Below are positions 1 through 10,158 of a DNA stretch of 64,000 bases, piece by piece. How positions within the stretch are numbered: position 1 is the stretch's first letter; the number at the start of each line of letters is the position of its first letter. The stretch is from Burkholderia sp. E7m39 (GTDB taxonomy: Bacteria; Pseudomonadota; Gammaproteobacteria; Burkholderiales; Burkholderiaceae), in contig BBSL01000035.1 in the NCBI GenBank assembly GCA_001319865.1, positions 1-64,000 on the forward strand, read 5' to 3'. The notes under the pieces are model-generated. The model was not told the origin of the DNA. It did no database searches and saw nothing but the letters and a program-made list of their open reading frames with translations. The translations under genes were made by a program, and so were the position numbers.

Positions 1-73
1 CTTTTTTTATCGCCGCGCAACGTGCCTCATCGCTGAGGCGCCGTTGCGAATGCCTACCCGGACGCGAGGCGCT

Positions 74-1168
74 TCAGTGCGTGGGCGTGACGATGCCGCC
101 GCGCGAGCGGTTCAGCGTGCGCGTCGCAGGCTTGGCCGTGATTTCGCTATCCAGCAGGCTCGATAGCGGCTCGGCGCCGTCGAATGCCTCGGGCGGCATC
201 GACATCGCCGTCGACTCCAGCATCGACGGTGACCGTTCCACACCATCTTTGAGCCACTGCTCGCCAAGCTGGCTGTTCGGCGTCTGGTTGAAATGCTCGA
301 CGAGGTGATCGATGAACGTGCGGACCTTGGCGGGCAAGTGGCGCCGACTCGGGTACGCGATGTTGATCTCGACCTGCGGCAGCCGATAGTCGCTCAGCAG
401 GCGCACCAGCTTCCCGCGCGTCGTGTCGCGGCCAATCAGATAGCTCGGCAGGATCGCGATGCCCATACCGAGCAGCGCGAACTGGCGCAGCATTTCCGTG
501 TTGTTCGCGACGATCACGTTGGTCGGACGCACGCGCACCTCGCCTTCCGGCCCCGTGAACACGCGCTCATCGCCCCAATACTCCGACGGCAGCGACAGAC
601 ACGGGTGCTCGAGCAGCTGTTCGGGGCGGGTCGGCGTGCCGTGCTTTTCCAGATAGGCGGGCGTCGCGCAGACGGTCATGCAGCCCGTGGTCAGCCGGCG
701 CGTGACGATGCTCGCGCTACGCATGTGGCGCGCAATCACCACGCCGACATCGAACCCTTCTTCGACGAGATCGACCTGACGGTCAACCAGCGTGACGTCC
801 GGGATGACTTTTGGATAGCGCTCCGCGTACGTCTGCAGCACGGGCGCGAGGTTGTGCAGCCCGAACACAACGGGCGCAACAATGCGCAATGTACCGACGG
901 GCTCGTGATTGCGCGCGACCACCATTTGCTCGACATCCTCGAGTTCGTCGAGGATCTGGCGCGCGCGCTCCAGGTAGACCTGACCGGACTCGGTCAGCGA
1001 CAGGCTACGCGTGGTGCGGTTCAGCAGCCGCGTACCGAGCCGCCCTTCGAGATCGGCGACGTGGCGTGTGGCGACTGCGTTTGAAATATCCATCGCGCTG
1101 GCCGCGCGGGCGAAACTTCCGAGATCCGCCACCTTGACGAAAACTCGCATCGACTGCAAATGATCCAT
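74..1168 (-). CDS. LysR family transcriptional regulator
   Basis: A 364-residue LysR-type regulator. The N-terminal winged helix-turn-helix spans about residues 5-60 (SFARAASAMDIS, then LEGRLGTRLLNRTTRSLSLT), and the periplasmic-binding-like effector domain runs from about 90 to 295. The last ~65 residues form a low-complexity tail beyond the usual ~300-residue length, which is common in Burkholderia LysR proteins. I chose the ATG at 1168 because an AGGAG Shine-Dalgarno lies just upstream. The longer reading from 1210 adds 14 residues that do not belong to the family. It is not clearly paired with a divergent target gene, so the effector and regulon cannot be read from the sequence. Confidence 0.9.
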   Translation of the reverse strand: MDHLQSMRVFVKVADLGSFARAASAMDISNAVATRHVADLEGRLGTRLLNRTTRSLSLTESGQVYLERARQILDELEDVEQMVVARNHEPVGTLRIVAPVVFGLHNLAPVLQTYAERYPKVIPDVTLVDRQVDLVEEGFDVGVVIARHMRSASIVTRRLTTGCMTVCATPAYLEKHGTPTRPEQLLEHPCLSLPSEYWGDERVFTGPEGEVRVRPTNVIVANNTEMLRQFALLGMGIAILPSYLIGRDTTRGKLVRLLSDYRLPQVEINIAYPSRRHLPAKVRTFIDHLVEHFNQTPNSQLGEQWLKDGVERSPSMLESTAMSMPPEAFDGAEPLSSLLDSEITAKPATRTLNRSRGGIVTPTH

Positions 1169-1505
1169 GACAACTCCTGCCGTATTTCCGCTCCCGCGAA
1201 CAGGAAGCACACTTGGAATTTTCCTACGACCAGGGAAATCCTGCAGAAGTTGCCTACGATCGTCGAAATTTTATAAAAATTTGAGTCAATATCTTCGCGG
1301 ACAACATGGCAGAACTGTCATTGTTCCCGATGCGGAAACAATTTGCTGCATTGCGTCGACAACGCGGACGGAGTGCGAACAGCGAAAGCGACGCGTCGGC
1401 GCCGGAATGGACATCGAAAGATCAGACGAATCGACAGCGAATGACATGAAAAAGCCGCCCGCAGGCGGCTCATCAAACGTGCGTCGTCGGTGCGTGGGCA
1501 CCGAA
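1169..1505. other. intergenic region lysR-pckG
   Basis: This gap holds the promoter side of the LysR gene and the transcription terminator of pckG (listed separately). The AT-rich stretch around 1255-1300 is the likely LysR promoter. No conserved reading frame is visible. Confidence 0.5.
1449..1469 (-). terminator. rho-independent terminator of pckG
   Basis: A GC-rich hairpin (GCCGCC stem, 1454-1469) is followed on the minus strand by a run of T (1453-1449). It lies 37 bases after the pckG stop. Confidence 0.8.
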
Positions 1506-3362
<1,857 letters not shown>

Positions 3363-3711
3363 CGAGCTGTCTCCGTTTTGGTAGAAGAAGAATCGGTGCT
3401 AGCCCAACGACGCTGCATGCGAGAGGCGGCAATCGGCGCGAGGTTGTGTCGCGCGCGATCGTGCAGGTCGTGCGGGCCTTGCAGCCTGTCGCTGACGCCT
3501 TGCAACCGTGTGTAAAGCGGCTTGCGCGGACATGCAACAAACTGTTAAAAACGAGGGAACTTGCCCTACCGTTGCGGTTCCGTCCTCGCGGCTCCTTGTA
3601 CGGTACGGCATTCCACTCAAGCATCATGTGGTCCAGATCACATGGTGGGACACCCGAATAAGACTCTCCGTTCCGCATCCTTCGCAGGATGCGTCGCAAA
3701 ACATATACGCC
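3363..3711. promoter_or_regulatory. divergent promoter region, pckG / 2-hydroxyacid dehydrogenase
   Basis: Some 350 bp separate two divergent genes. The one clear element is a dyad, CATGTG (3625-3630) and CACATG (3639-3644) with an 8-bp spacer, about 70 bp before the dehydrogenase start. It could be an operator. No frame here looks coding. Confidence 0.4.
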
Positions 3712-4725
3712 ATGAAGATTGCCATCCTTGACGACTATCAAGACGCCGTCCGCAAGCTCGACTGTTTCCAACTGCTCGCCGACCACGAGGTCAAGGTTTT
3801 CAACAACACCGTTCGCGGCCTGGGCCAGCTCGCCAGCCGTCTGTCGGAAGTCGACGCGCTGGTCCTGATTCGCGAACGCACCCGCATCAGCTCGCAACTG
3901 CTCGACAAGTTGCCGCATCTGCGCATGATCAGCCAGACAGGCCGCGCAGGCAGCCACATCGACATGGCCGCCTGCACGGAGCGCGGTATCGCCGTGCTGG
4001 AAGGCGTCGGCTCGCCGATCGCCCCCGCCGAGCTGACGTGGGCTCTTATCATGGCCGCGCAACGTCGCATTCCGCAATACGTGGCAAACCTTAAGCAAGG
4101 AGCCTGGCAACAATCGGGCCTGAAGACGTCGGCGCTGCCGCCGAACTTCGGTCTCGGCCAGGTGTTGCGCGGACAGACGCTCGGCATCTGGGGCTACGGC
4201 AAGATCGGCCGGCTGGTGGCGGGCTACGGCAAGGCGTTCGGCATGAACGTGCTGATCTGGGGCCGCGAGCATACGCGTGAGGCCGCACTCGCCGATGGCT
4301 ACCAGGTCGCGGACAGCCGCGAGGCGCTGTTCGAGCAAAGCGACGTGCTGTCGCTGCATCTGCGCCTGCACGACGACACGCGCGGCATCGTCAAACAGGA
4401 CGATCTGATGCGCATGAAGCCGACGGCGCTGTTCGTCAATACGAGCCGCGCGGAGCTTTTGGAAGAAAACGCGCTGATGGGCGCGCTGTCGCACAACCGG
4501 CCGGGCATGGTCGCCATCGACGTCTACGAAAGCGAGCCGATCCTGCAGGGCTACAGCCTGTTGCGCATGGAAAACGTGATCTGCTCGCCGCACATCGGCT
4601 ACGTCGAGAAGGAAAGCTACGAGCTGTATTTCAGCGCGGCGTTCAAAAACATTCTCGCGTTCGATCAGGGCGATACATCGAGTGTTGCCAATCCCGAAGC
4701 GCTGCAGGGCGGGCGCCGCAAGTGA
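3712..4725 (+). CDS. D-2-hydroxyacid dehydrogenase family protein
   Basis: A 337-residue NAD-dependent D-isomer-specific 2-hydroxyacid dehydrogenase (SerA/LdhA superfamily), probably reducing a 2-oxo acid or oxidising the hydroxy acid in the cytosol. The Rossmann motif GYGKIG is at 161-166. The catalytic set can be placed: Arg246 (NTSRAEL), Glu275 (YESEP) and His294 (SPHIG). The start is ATG 3712 (MKIAILDDYQ), which begins the first beta strand; an upstream reading from 3508 adds 68 residues with no family similarity. Substrate cannot be deduced. A strong terminator follows. Confidence 0.9.
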   Translation: MKIAILDDYQDAVRKLDCFQLLADHEVKVFNNTVRGLGQLASRLSEVDALVLIRERTRISSQLLDKLPHLRMISQTGRAGSHIDMAACTERGIAVLEGVGSPIAPAELTWALIMAAQRRIPQYVANLKQGAWQQSGLKTSALPPNFGLGQVLRGQTLGIWGYGKIGRLVAGYGKAFGMNVLIWGREHTREAALADGYQVADSREALFEQSDVLSLHLRLHDDTRGIVKQDDLMRMKPTALFVNTSRAELLEENALMGALSHNRPGMVAIDVYESEPILQGYSLLRMENVICSPHIGYVEKESYELYFSAAFKNILAFDQGDTSSVANPEALQGGRRK

Positions 4726-4733
4726 TCGTTCGA

Positions 4734-4760
4734 AGCCCGGAGGTGTTTCCGGGCTTTTTT
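4734..4760 (+). terminator. rho-independent terminator
   Basis: AGCCCGG (4734-4740) pairs with CCGGGCT (4749-4755), followed by six T. It ends the 2-hydroxyacid dehydrogenase transcript. Confidence 0.9.
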
Positions 4761-4774
4761 ATTGAGCGGGCGCT

Positions 4775-5641
4775 TCAGTCGTGCGCGGCGGCGGCGAGCA
4801 AATCGGGCATCCGTTGTAGAAACTGCTCGCCATCGACGCGGCCGAGATCGTAGGCGTGCTGCATCTGCGAAGGGCTCGTGTAGTCCCAGCTCGAAATCGG
4901 CACCTTGCGCGACGGCTGCACGTACAGCCGATGCTGCTCGCCGTGCGGGACGACGAACATCTGCGGACGTGGATAAATGCGCGTCACCATCACCAGCACG
5001 TTGCCGGGCGTCGGGTCGAGCGCGCCGACAGGCACGTTGTCGACCATTCCGCCGTCGAGCACCGGGCGCCCGTTGCGTCGCAGAACAGGCGTGAACGGCG
5101 GCGTGCACGACGACTGAAGAATCAGGTCGGCGAGTTCGTCGACGCTCGCGCAATCTTGGGCGCGCACGAATTCGGGATGAAATCCGAGCGACTGGCCGAG
5201 CGTCGGGTGCAGCGTCTTGCGGATGTACTTTTCGATGTTGTATGCGATCAAACCCGCCGCGACGGCACTGCGCGCGCCCAGCCAGCGCGGCACATGCGAC
5301 ACGCCGATGCGGATTTCCGGCGCCTTCGCGAGTTGCGCGAAGCTGTCGCCGTAGATGTCGAGCAGCGCCTGCCGGTAGATCCGGTAATGCGGAAACACCG
5401 ATTCGCCGCGCAGCAGATTGCCCCAATAGGCGTTCTTCGTGTTGCGGCGCAGCGCGCTCTCGTAATAGCGCATGACCCAGGCGGCGTCGCGCGTGTAAAG
5501 CATGCAGGCCGTCGCCGCGCCGGCCGAAATGCCCGTGATCACGCGCGGCTTGATCTCCAGTTCCGGTTGGACGACGTCCCAGAACCCCGCTTGCCACCAG
5601 CAGCGATTGCCGCCGCCGGCGAATACGACCTGATCGAACAT
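4775..5641 (-). CDS. patatin-like phospholipase family protein
   Basis: A 288-residue patatin-type acyl hydrolase. The oxyanion GGG is at 9-11, the nucleophile elbow GISAG at 37-41 (Ser39), and the catalytic Asp in DGG at about 196 (VLDGGMVDNVP). That is the complete Ser-Asp dyad, so it is probably an active lipase or phospholipase. No signal peptide is visible, so it is likely cytosolic or secreted by another route. The thioesterase gene lies 54 bp upstream on the same strand, so the two may be co-transcribed in lipid turnover. The natural substrate is unknown. Confidence 0.9.
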   Translation of the reverse strand: MFDQVVFAGGGNRCWWQAGFWDVVQPELEIKPRVITGISAGAATACMLYTRDAAWVMRYYESALRRNTKNAYWGNLLRGESVFPHYRIYRQALLDIYGDSFAQLAKAPEIRIGVSHVPRWLGARSAVAAGLIAYNIEKYIRKTLHPTLGQSLGFHPEFVRAQDCASVDELADLILQSSCTPPFTPVLRRNGRPVLDGGMVDNVPVGALDPTPGNVLVMVTRIYPRPQMFVVPHGEQHRLYVQPSRKVPISSWDYTSPSQMQHAYDLGRVDGEQFLQRMPDLLAAAAHD

Positions 5642-5695
5642 CCGTTTTGTCCTTCGATTGCCGCGGCGCTCTGGGCAGGGGCGGCGGATGCGCGC

Positions 5696-6100
5696 TCAAT
5701 TGAGCAGCGCGTACGTGGTGGTAGCGTGGACGGCCATCTTGCCATCCTCGTCGGTGAGTTCGACTTCGCCGAACACGAGGTTGCGGCCCATGCGCAGCAC
5801 GCGCGCGGTGATCAGCACGTCGCCTTTGCGGACGGCGCGCATGAAGCTGATGTTCAGCGACACGGTTGTCATCGGCTTGAAGCCGCCGAGCGCAGCGGCA
5901 ATGGCGACGACCATCGCGGTGTCGGCGGCGGCCATGAAAACCTGGCCGCAGATCACGCCGCCGCTGTGGCGCAGTTCGCCGGAAAACGGCAGGCGCAGCG
6001 TCGCGCTTTCATCGTCGACCTTGACGGGCGTGAGCGACAGCGACCGCACCCACGGCGCGAGCACCTGATCGAGCAACGCCCGGACTTCGTTTTCGTCCAT
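5696..6100 (-). CDS. hotdog-fold acyl-CoA thioesterase, PaaI-like
   Basis: A 134-residue single hotdog domain of the PaaI/YbgC-like thioesterase group. The motif HSGGVICGQVFMAAAD (about 45-60) is the helix that lines the active site. Such enzymes hydrolyse acyl- or aryl-CoA esters in the cytosol. ATG 6100 (MDENEVRALLD) is preferred; a reading from 6193 adds 31 non-family residues. It lies upstream of the patatin gene on the same strand. Confidence 0.85.
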   Translation of the reverse strand: MDENEVRALLDQVLAPWVRSLSLTPVKVDDESATLRLPFSGELRHSGGVICGQVFMAAADTAMVVAIAAALGGFKPMTTVSLNISFMRAVRKGDVLITARVLRMGRNLVFGEVELTDEDGKMAVHATTTYALLN

Positions 6101-6344
6101 CGTGAGTTCCGGTTGCGCCGCGCGGACGACCGCACGACATGATGTCGCGACATGATACCGGGACGAACGCCCGTGCGCTTCGATGGTGCCCAACGTGAAT
6201 TTGGCGGGCTTGCGGCGGGCTTATTGCTGGCGTTTGAGAGATCGTCCGCTGCCGAGGACGATTGGCCACGCGATCCTTTTTTAAGAAATTTGCGAGATAG
6301 GCTTGCCAAGCAAGAAAAACTCCTGCATAATCTCGCTTCTGTTG

Positions 6345-6420
6345 GGGGCGTTAGCTCAGTTGGTAGAGCAGCGGACTCTTAATCCGTAGGTCGAGTGTTC
6401 GAGTCACTCACGCCCCACCA
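6345..6420 (+). tRNA. tRNA-Lys (anticodon CUU)
   Basis: A complete 76-nt cloverleaf. Acceptor GGGGCGT/ACGCCCC, D-arm GCTC..GAGC, anticodon stem GCGGA/TCCGT around the loop CTCTTAA (anticodon CTT, reading AAG), and T-arm GAGTG-TTCGAGT-CACTC. The CCA end is encoded. An intrinsic terminator follows 10 bases later. Confidence 0.97.
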
Positions 6421-6430
6421 AAGAATTGAA

Positions 6431-6461
6431 AGGCCGGTCGCGCAAGATGACCGGCCTTTTT
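6431..6461 (+). terminator. rho-independent terminator after tRNA-Lys
   Basis: AGGCCGGTC (6431-6439) pairs with GACCGGCCT (6449-6457), followed by a T run. Confidence 0.9.
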
Positions 6462-6489
6462 CATTTCCCCCCGCCTCCGGCCCCTCTCT

Positions 6490-6759
6490 TCAATTTCCCG
6501 GCACGACTGCATCCGAAGCCGCCTTGGCCATCCTGTTCGCGGCATCGGCTTTAGCGAGCGCCTGCTTCTTCAGATAATCGACGGTGCCCTGAAACATCGG
6601 GTTCACGTCGGGATACGACGAGTCGGTGACAAAGTTCAGTCCGTTCTGCTGCGCCTCGACCAACTCCTGATACACCTGCGCGCGCGTCTTGCTTTGCGCG
6701 AACGCATCGGTCGAGCCGAGCACGGCAACGGAAACGGCCAGCAGTGCGAGCATCTTCAT
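6490..6759 (-). CDS. DUF4148 domain-containing secreted protein
   Basis: An 89-residue protein with a Sec signal peptide (MKMLALLAVSVAVLG, cleavage after the Ala-Phe-Ala stretch near residue 21), then the DUF4148 pattern KTRAQVYQELVEAQQNG and DSSYPDVNP. This small periplasmic family is abundant in Burkholderia and has no established function. ATG 6759 is chosen because a GGAG Shine-Dalgarno lies 8 bases upstream. Confidence 0.85.
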   Translation of the reverse strand: MKMLALLAVSVAVLGSTDAFAQSKTRAQVYQELVEAQQNGLNFVTDSSYPDVNPMFQGTVDYLKKQALAKADAANRMAKAASDAVVPGN

Positions 6760-6930
6760 TTCCAACTCCTTTGAAAACGTGCGGTACGCACAGTGACAAA
6801 CCACGCGACACCGCGATCCATTCCCGCTTGCCGTTCAAAAACATTGATTCGGATACCGAATTATCAAAGGCGAAAAAAAACGGCCGCATCATGGATGCAG
6901 CCGCTTTAGCAAAGCAGGCAAGTGCCCGTA

Positions 6931-7776
6931 TCAACCGGGCGTCGAGCTCGTCAATTGCGCATATACGTCATGTGCAATCTGCAGCATGACCTTGCGATCG
7001 ATCCCACCCGACACCGCATAGCCGAAGTCGCCATCGACCCAATAGAACACGTTCACCGGGCCTTCCTGATAGAGCTTGAACGCCGTCGTGTTCGCGTTCA
7101 CCTTGCGATGCGAGATGCACAACGTGACACGCTCGCCATTCGCGTTGTGATACATGAACTGCGCGACGGGCCCATCGTCGCCGGGCAATATGCGGCCGCC
7201 CGCGAGTTCGAATCCGCTCTTGGTCAACATCGGCGGATGCACGTCGGTGCCGAGCTTGTTGGCCAGGTACTGAACGAACTCCTGCTCGTGATCCTCGCTG
7301 ATCTGCGCCGGGCGATCGACGGCCGGCATGTACACGACGTGCGCGAGCGCCGCCTTCTTCGCAAACACTTCCGAAGCGTCGGCACTGACGGGCCGCGTAT
7401 CCGATGTCCCGGACGACGCCCCAGGCGATCCACCCGCCCACAGCGCGGGCACATCCTTGCCGAGATTCGTGCCGACGCCGATACCGACGCCCAGCACCAG
7501 CGCCGCCGCCATGCCCGCGAATTGCGGCCAGTTCGCCGCGCTCAGCCACGGGCGCTTTTCCGGCGTGCGCAGGCGCGTGGGAACGGGCTCGTTCAGCACG
7601 CGGTCATAGCGCTCATGAAACATGTTGTTCAGCGAAAAATAATCGCTGATACGCGCGGCCAGCGCGGGATTCGATTCGATCGCGCGCTCCACCTGTTCAC
7701 GCCGCTCGTCGGACAGCACGCCGTCCACGTATGCATGAATGTCTTCTTCGCTGATTGGAGTTTGTTGATCGCTCAT
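6931..7776 (-). CDS. anti-sigma factor, membrane-anchored
   Basis: A 281-residue protein. The N-terminus (SEEDIHAYVDGVLSDERREQVERAI) is the anti-sigma helical domain without the zinc ligands. One membrane helix lies at about 85-105 (FAGMAAALVLGVGIGVG), followed by a periplasmic sensor-type domain. The gene overlaps the sigma-factor gene by 4 bases (ATGA), which implies translational coupling, and it probably sequesters that sigma factor at the inner membrane until a signal arrives. It resembles in layout the protein encoded at 8435-9172. Confidence 0.85.
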   Translation of the reverse strand: MSDQQTPISEEDIHAYVDGVLSDERREQVERAIESNPALAARISDYFSLNNMFHERYDRVLNEPVPTRLRTPEKRPWLSAANWPQFAGMAAALVLGVGIGVGTNLGKDVPALWAGGSPGASSGTSDTRPVSADASEVFAKKAALAHVVYMPAVDRPAQISEDHEQEFVQYLANKLGTDVHPPMLTKSGFELAGGRILPGDDGPVAQFMYHNANGERVTLCISHRKVNANTTAFKLYQEGPVNVFYWVDGDFGYAVSGGIDRKVMLQIAHDVYAQLTSSTPG

Positions 7777-8291
7777 CGCACCACCTTCAGTTTCGCGCCG
7801 GGCTGCGCGCCCGCCATCAACGCTCGCAAGCGCTCCCGCCCACGCGAGAGCCTGGACATAACCGTGCCGACAGGAATGTCGAGCGCAATCGCCACTTCCG
7901 CGTAACTCATTTCCTCCAGCCCGACCAGCAACACGACTTCGCGTTGATCGGCGGGCAGACGCTGCAATGCGTAGTCGAGATCGCGCACTTCGAGCGAACC
8001 CGTCTGCTCCCCCGACACGGCAAATTCGCTTTCCACAATGCTTTCGTCATCGACGGAAACGTGCACCGCGCGCGCCGACGATTTGCGCACCTGATTGACG
8101 AACACGTTATGCATGATCGTGAAGAGCCACGCGCGCAGATCCGTCCCGGCCTGAAACATTTTCGTGCGCGTGAGCGCGCGCTCGAGCGTGTCCTGCACAA
8201 GATCGTCTGCGAGATCGCGATTGCTGATCAGCGCCCGCGCGTAGCGGCGCAAACGCGGCACATGATCCATCAACTCGTTACGGATGTCCAT
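7773..8291 (-). CDS. ECF-type RNA polymerase sigma factor
   Basis: A 172-residue group IV sigma-70 factor. Region 2 is at about 10-75 (DLADDLVQDTLERAL is the core-binding helix). Region 4 is at about 115-165 (LPADQREVVLLV then the HTH of SYAEVAIALDIPVGTVMSRLSRGRERL). Region 3 is absent, as usual for ECF factors. It is translationally coupled to the anti-sigma gene that follows. A second anti-sigma-like gene lies 143 bp upstream. The regulon cannot be read from this window. Confidence 0.93.
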   Translation of the reverse strand: MDIRNELMDHVPRLRRYARALISNRDLADDLVQDTLERALTRTKMFQAGTDLRAWLFTIMHNVFVNQVRKSSARAVHVSVDDESIVESEFAVSGEQTGSLEVRDLDYALQRLPADQREVVLLVGLEEMSYAEVAIALDIPVGTVMSRLSRGRERLRALMAGAQPGAKLKVVR

Positions 8292-8434
8292 TGGCTCTAC
8301 CCATCAGATGTCGAGCGGCGCGCAATCCGCCCCGCGCATCGCCTCTTGAAGCAGAGAACACAATCTGACGCATTTTATTCCGCCTGCTTTTCGTCAAGCC
8401 GACACATGTACGCAAATCGGGCCTTGCCCCTTTA

Positions 8435-9172
8435 CTAGCGCAAGGTCAGCGCATCGGCGGCACGCATCAGTCCGTGCGTGGTGGCGCGTCCCGCCAGCAC
8501 GTAACGCCTGCCGTTCGCCGTCCACATGAGGAGCCGCACATCGCCGACCCGTTGCCCCGCCCAGTGCGGATCACTGCCTGCGAACGGCGCCGCCGCCGAA
8601 ACCAGCACGACGGCTTCGCCATCGGCATTGCGGTAATCGAGTATATCGATGCTCGCAAGCACGTTCGGATGCCGCGTTCGCGCACCGACGAGCGTCAGGC
8701 CTACGGGCGCGAGATCGACGGCATGCGGATCATTGAGCGTGGCGGCGGGCGCCTCGCCGGCGTGCCGCGCGGAGCTGCGCATCAGCGCCATCACCGCGGC
8801 GGCATCGAGCATTTCCGACGATACCCGCGACGCAGCGAACCACCCGCTCGCCGCCAGCAGGGCCAGCACGACGCCGATCAGCGCCGTGCCCACCCGGCGC
8901 ACGAAAAACCGGTGCATCTTCGTGCGGAAATCGATCGGTTGCGCCCGATTGACATGCGGCTCCCGCAAGCGCTGCGGAAATGCGCCTTCAAACACGCTGC
9001 GCATCTGCATGTTCAGTTGCCGGTAGAAGGCGATCCGTTCGGCTTCACGCGGGCGCGATCCCAGATAGCTGCGCACGCGCGCCGCCCGTTCGGGCGGCAG
9101 ACTGCCGTCGGCGAATGCCTGCATGTCGGCTTCGGTAAGCGGCGCGTCGGGCGGTGGACGGGTGCGGGACAT
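8435..9172 (-). CDS. anti-sigma-like transmembrane protein
   Basis: A 245-residue protein with the same architecture as the anti-sigma factor at 6931-7776: a short cytosolic helical domain (MQAFADGSLPPERAARVRSYL), one membrane helix at about 95-115 (ALIGVVLALLAASGWFAA), and a C-terminal periplasmic domain. It lies just upstream of the sigma gene on the same strand. It may be a second regulator of the same sigma factor or a sensor partner. The start at 9172 (MSRTRPPPDAPLTEAD) lacks a clear ribosome site; ATG 9268 is a possible longer start. Confidence 0.7.
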   Translation of the reverse strand: MSRTRPPPDAPLTEADMQAFADGSLPPERAARVRSYLGSRPREAERIAFYRQLNMQMRSVFEGAFPQRLREPHVNRAQPIDFRTKMHRFFVRRVGTALIGVVLALLAASGWFAASRVSSEMLDAAAVMALMRSSARHAGEAPAATLNDPHAVDLAPVGLTLVGARTRHPNVLASIDILDYRNADGEAVVLVSAAAPFAGSDPHWAGQRVGDVRLLMWTANGRRYVLAGRATTHGLMRAADALTLR

Positions 9173-9285
9173 GATGGTTCGATCGTGCGGATTTCGGGCT
9201 TCTGCTGCGCTAACAGAAGCGCTGCGGCCTTTATTCCATCGGCTTTTGACAATCCATTCGTCAGACATAAGCCCAAAAAAATAAA

Positions 9286-9315
9286 GGCGCCGCATGACGA
9301 AAAGCCATGCGGCGC
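9286..9315 (-). terminator. rho-independent terminator
   Basis: GCGCCGCATG (9287-9296) pairs with CATGCGGCGC (9306-9315). On the minus strand it is followed by a T-rich run (about 9285-9275). It ends the aminotransferase-amidase-binding protein operon. Confidence 0.9.
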
Positions 9316-9336
9316 GTTGCGAGAAGCTGACGACGC

Positions 9337-10128
9337 TTACTTCGCCGAAACGTCGATATTGCCGAAGTACTTTTGAGCCAGCGTCTTGACCGTGCCGTCC
9401 GCCTGCACCTTCGCGATGGCGGCGTTCAGCTGGTCACGCAGCGACGTATCGCCCTTGCGAATGCCGAACGCGATGCCGCTGCCGAGTATCTTGTCGTCGC
9501 GCACGGGCTGGCCGACGAAGGTGAAGTCCTTGCCGTCGGGACGCGACAGGAATCCTGTTTGCCCCGCCGGCGCGAGCACGAGCGTCGCATCGAGACGCCC
9601 GGCGACGAGATCCGTATAGACCTGGTTCTGGTCCTGATACGGCACGACCGACACGCCCGCGTTCTCCCAGTGCGCCTTCGCATACGTTTCCTGGATCGAC
9701 GCCTGCAGCACGCCCACACGCTTGCCCTTCAGCGACTCGGGCGTCGGCTGCAGCCCGCTGTCCTTGCGGGCGATCAGCTGCGTCGGCACGCGATAGATCA
9801 CGTTGGTGAAGTCGATCGCCTGACGGCGTTTTTCCGTTGCGTTCATCGCCGAGTTGATCGCGTCGAACTTGCGGCCCTGCAACGCGGGAATCAGCCCGTC
9901 GAACGACGTTTCCACCCAGCTGCATTTCAGGTTCGCCGTCTTGCAGACAGCGTTGCCGATGTCGATATCGAAGCCCTGCAACTCACCGTTCGGTCCTTTC
10001 GATTCAAACGGCGGATATTGCGCTTCGAGCCCATAGCGCAGCGTCGTCGCATCGGCGGCAAGCGCCGAGCCCGTCGCCACCGATGCGAACGCGCACGCCA
10101 GCACCAGCAGATTCTTCACAAGCTTCAT
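9337..10128 (-). CDS. amino-acid ABC transporter substrate-binding protein
   Basis: A 263-residue periplasmic binding protein of the polar amino acid (SBP_bac_3) family. A signal peptide (MKLVKNLLVLACAFASV, cleavage near ALA, residue 24) is followed by the family signature GLEAQYPPFESKGPNGELQG and FDIDIGNAVC. It resembles lysine/arginine/ornithine and histidine binding proteins. A perfect AAGGAG site precedes ATG 10128. It is the last gene of an apparent operon with a nitrilase-type amidase and an aminotransferase. No permease or ATPase gene is adjacent, so it must use a transporter encoded elsewhere or act as an orphan. Confidence 0.9.
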   Translation of the reverse strand: MKLVKNLLVLACAFASVATGSALAADATTLRYGLEAQYPPFESKGPNGELQGFDIDIGNAVCKTANLKCSWVETSFDGLIPALQGRKFDAINSAMNATEKRRQAIDFTNVIYRVPTQLIARKDSGLQPTPESLKGKRVGVLQASIQETYAKAHWENAGVSVVPYQDQNQVYTDLVAGRLDATLVLAPAGQTGFLSRPDGKDFTFVGQPVRDDKILGSGIAFGIRKGDTSLRDQLNAAIAKVQADGTVKTLAQKYFGNIDVSAK

Positions 10129-10158
10129 ATCGATCTCCTTCCCCTTGGTTTATGCGGT

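Noticed and set aside
16-48. Strong hairpin at the window start as terminator of the LysR gene
   Set aside because: The stem is good, but the adjacent run is T on the plus strand before the hairpin, hence A on the minus strand after it. That is not an intrinsic terminator for the minus-strand gene.
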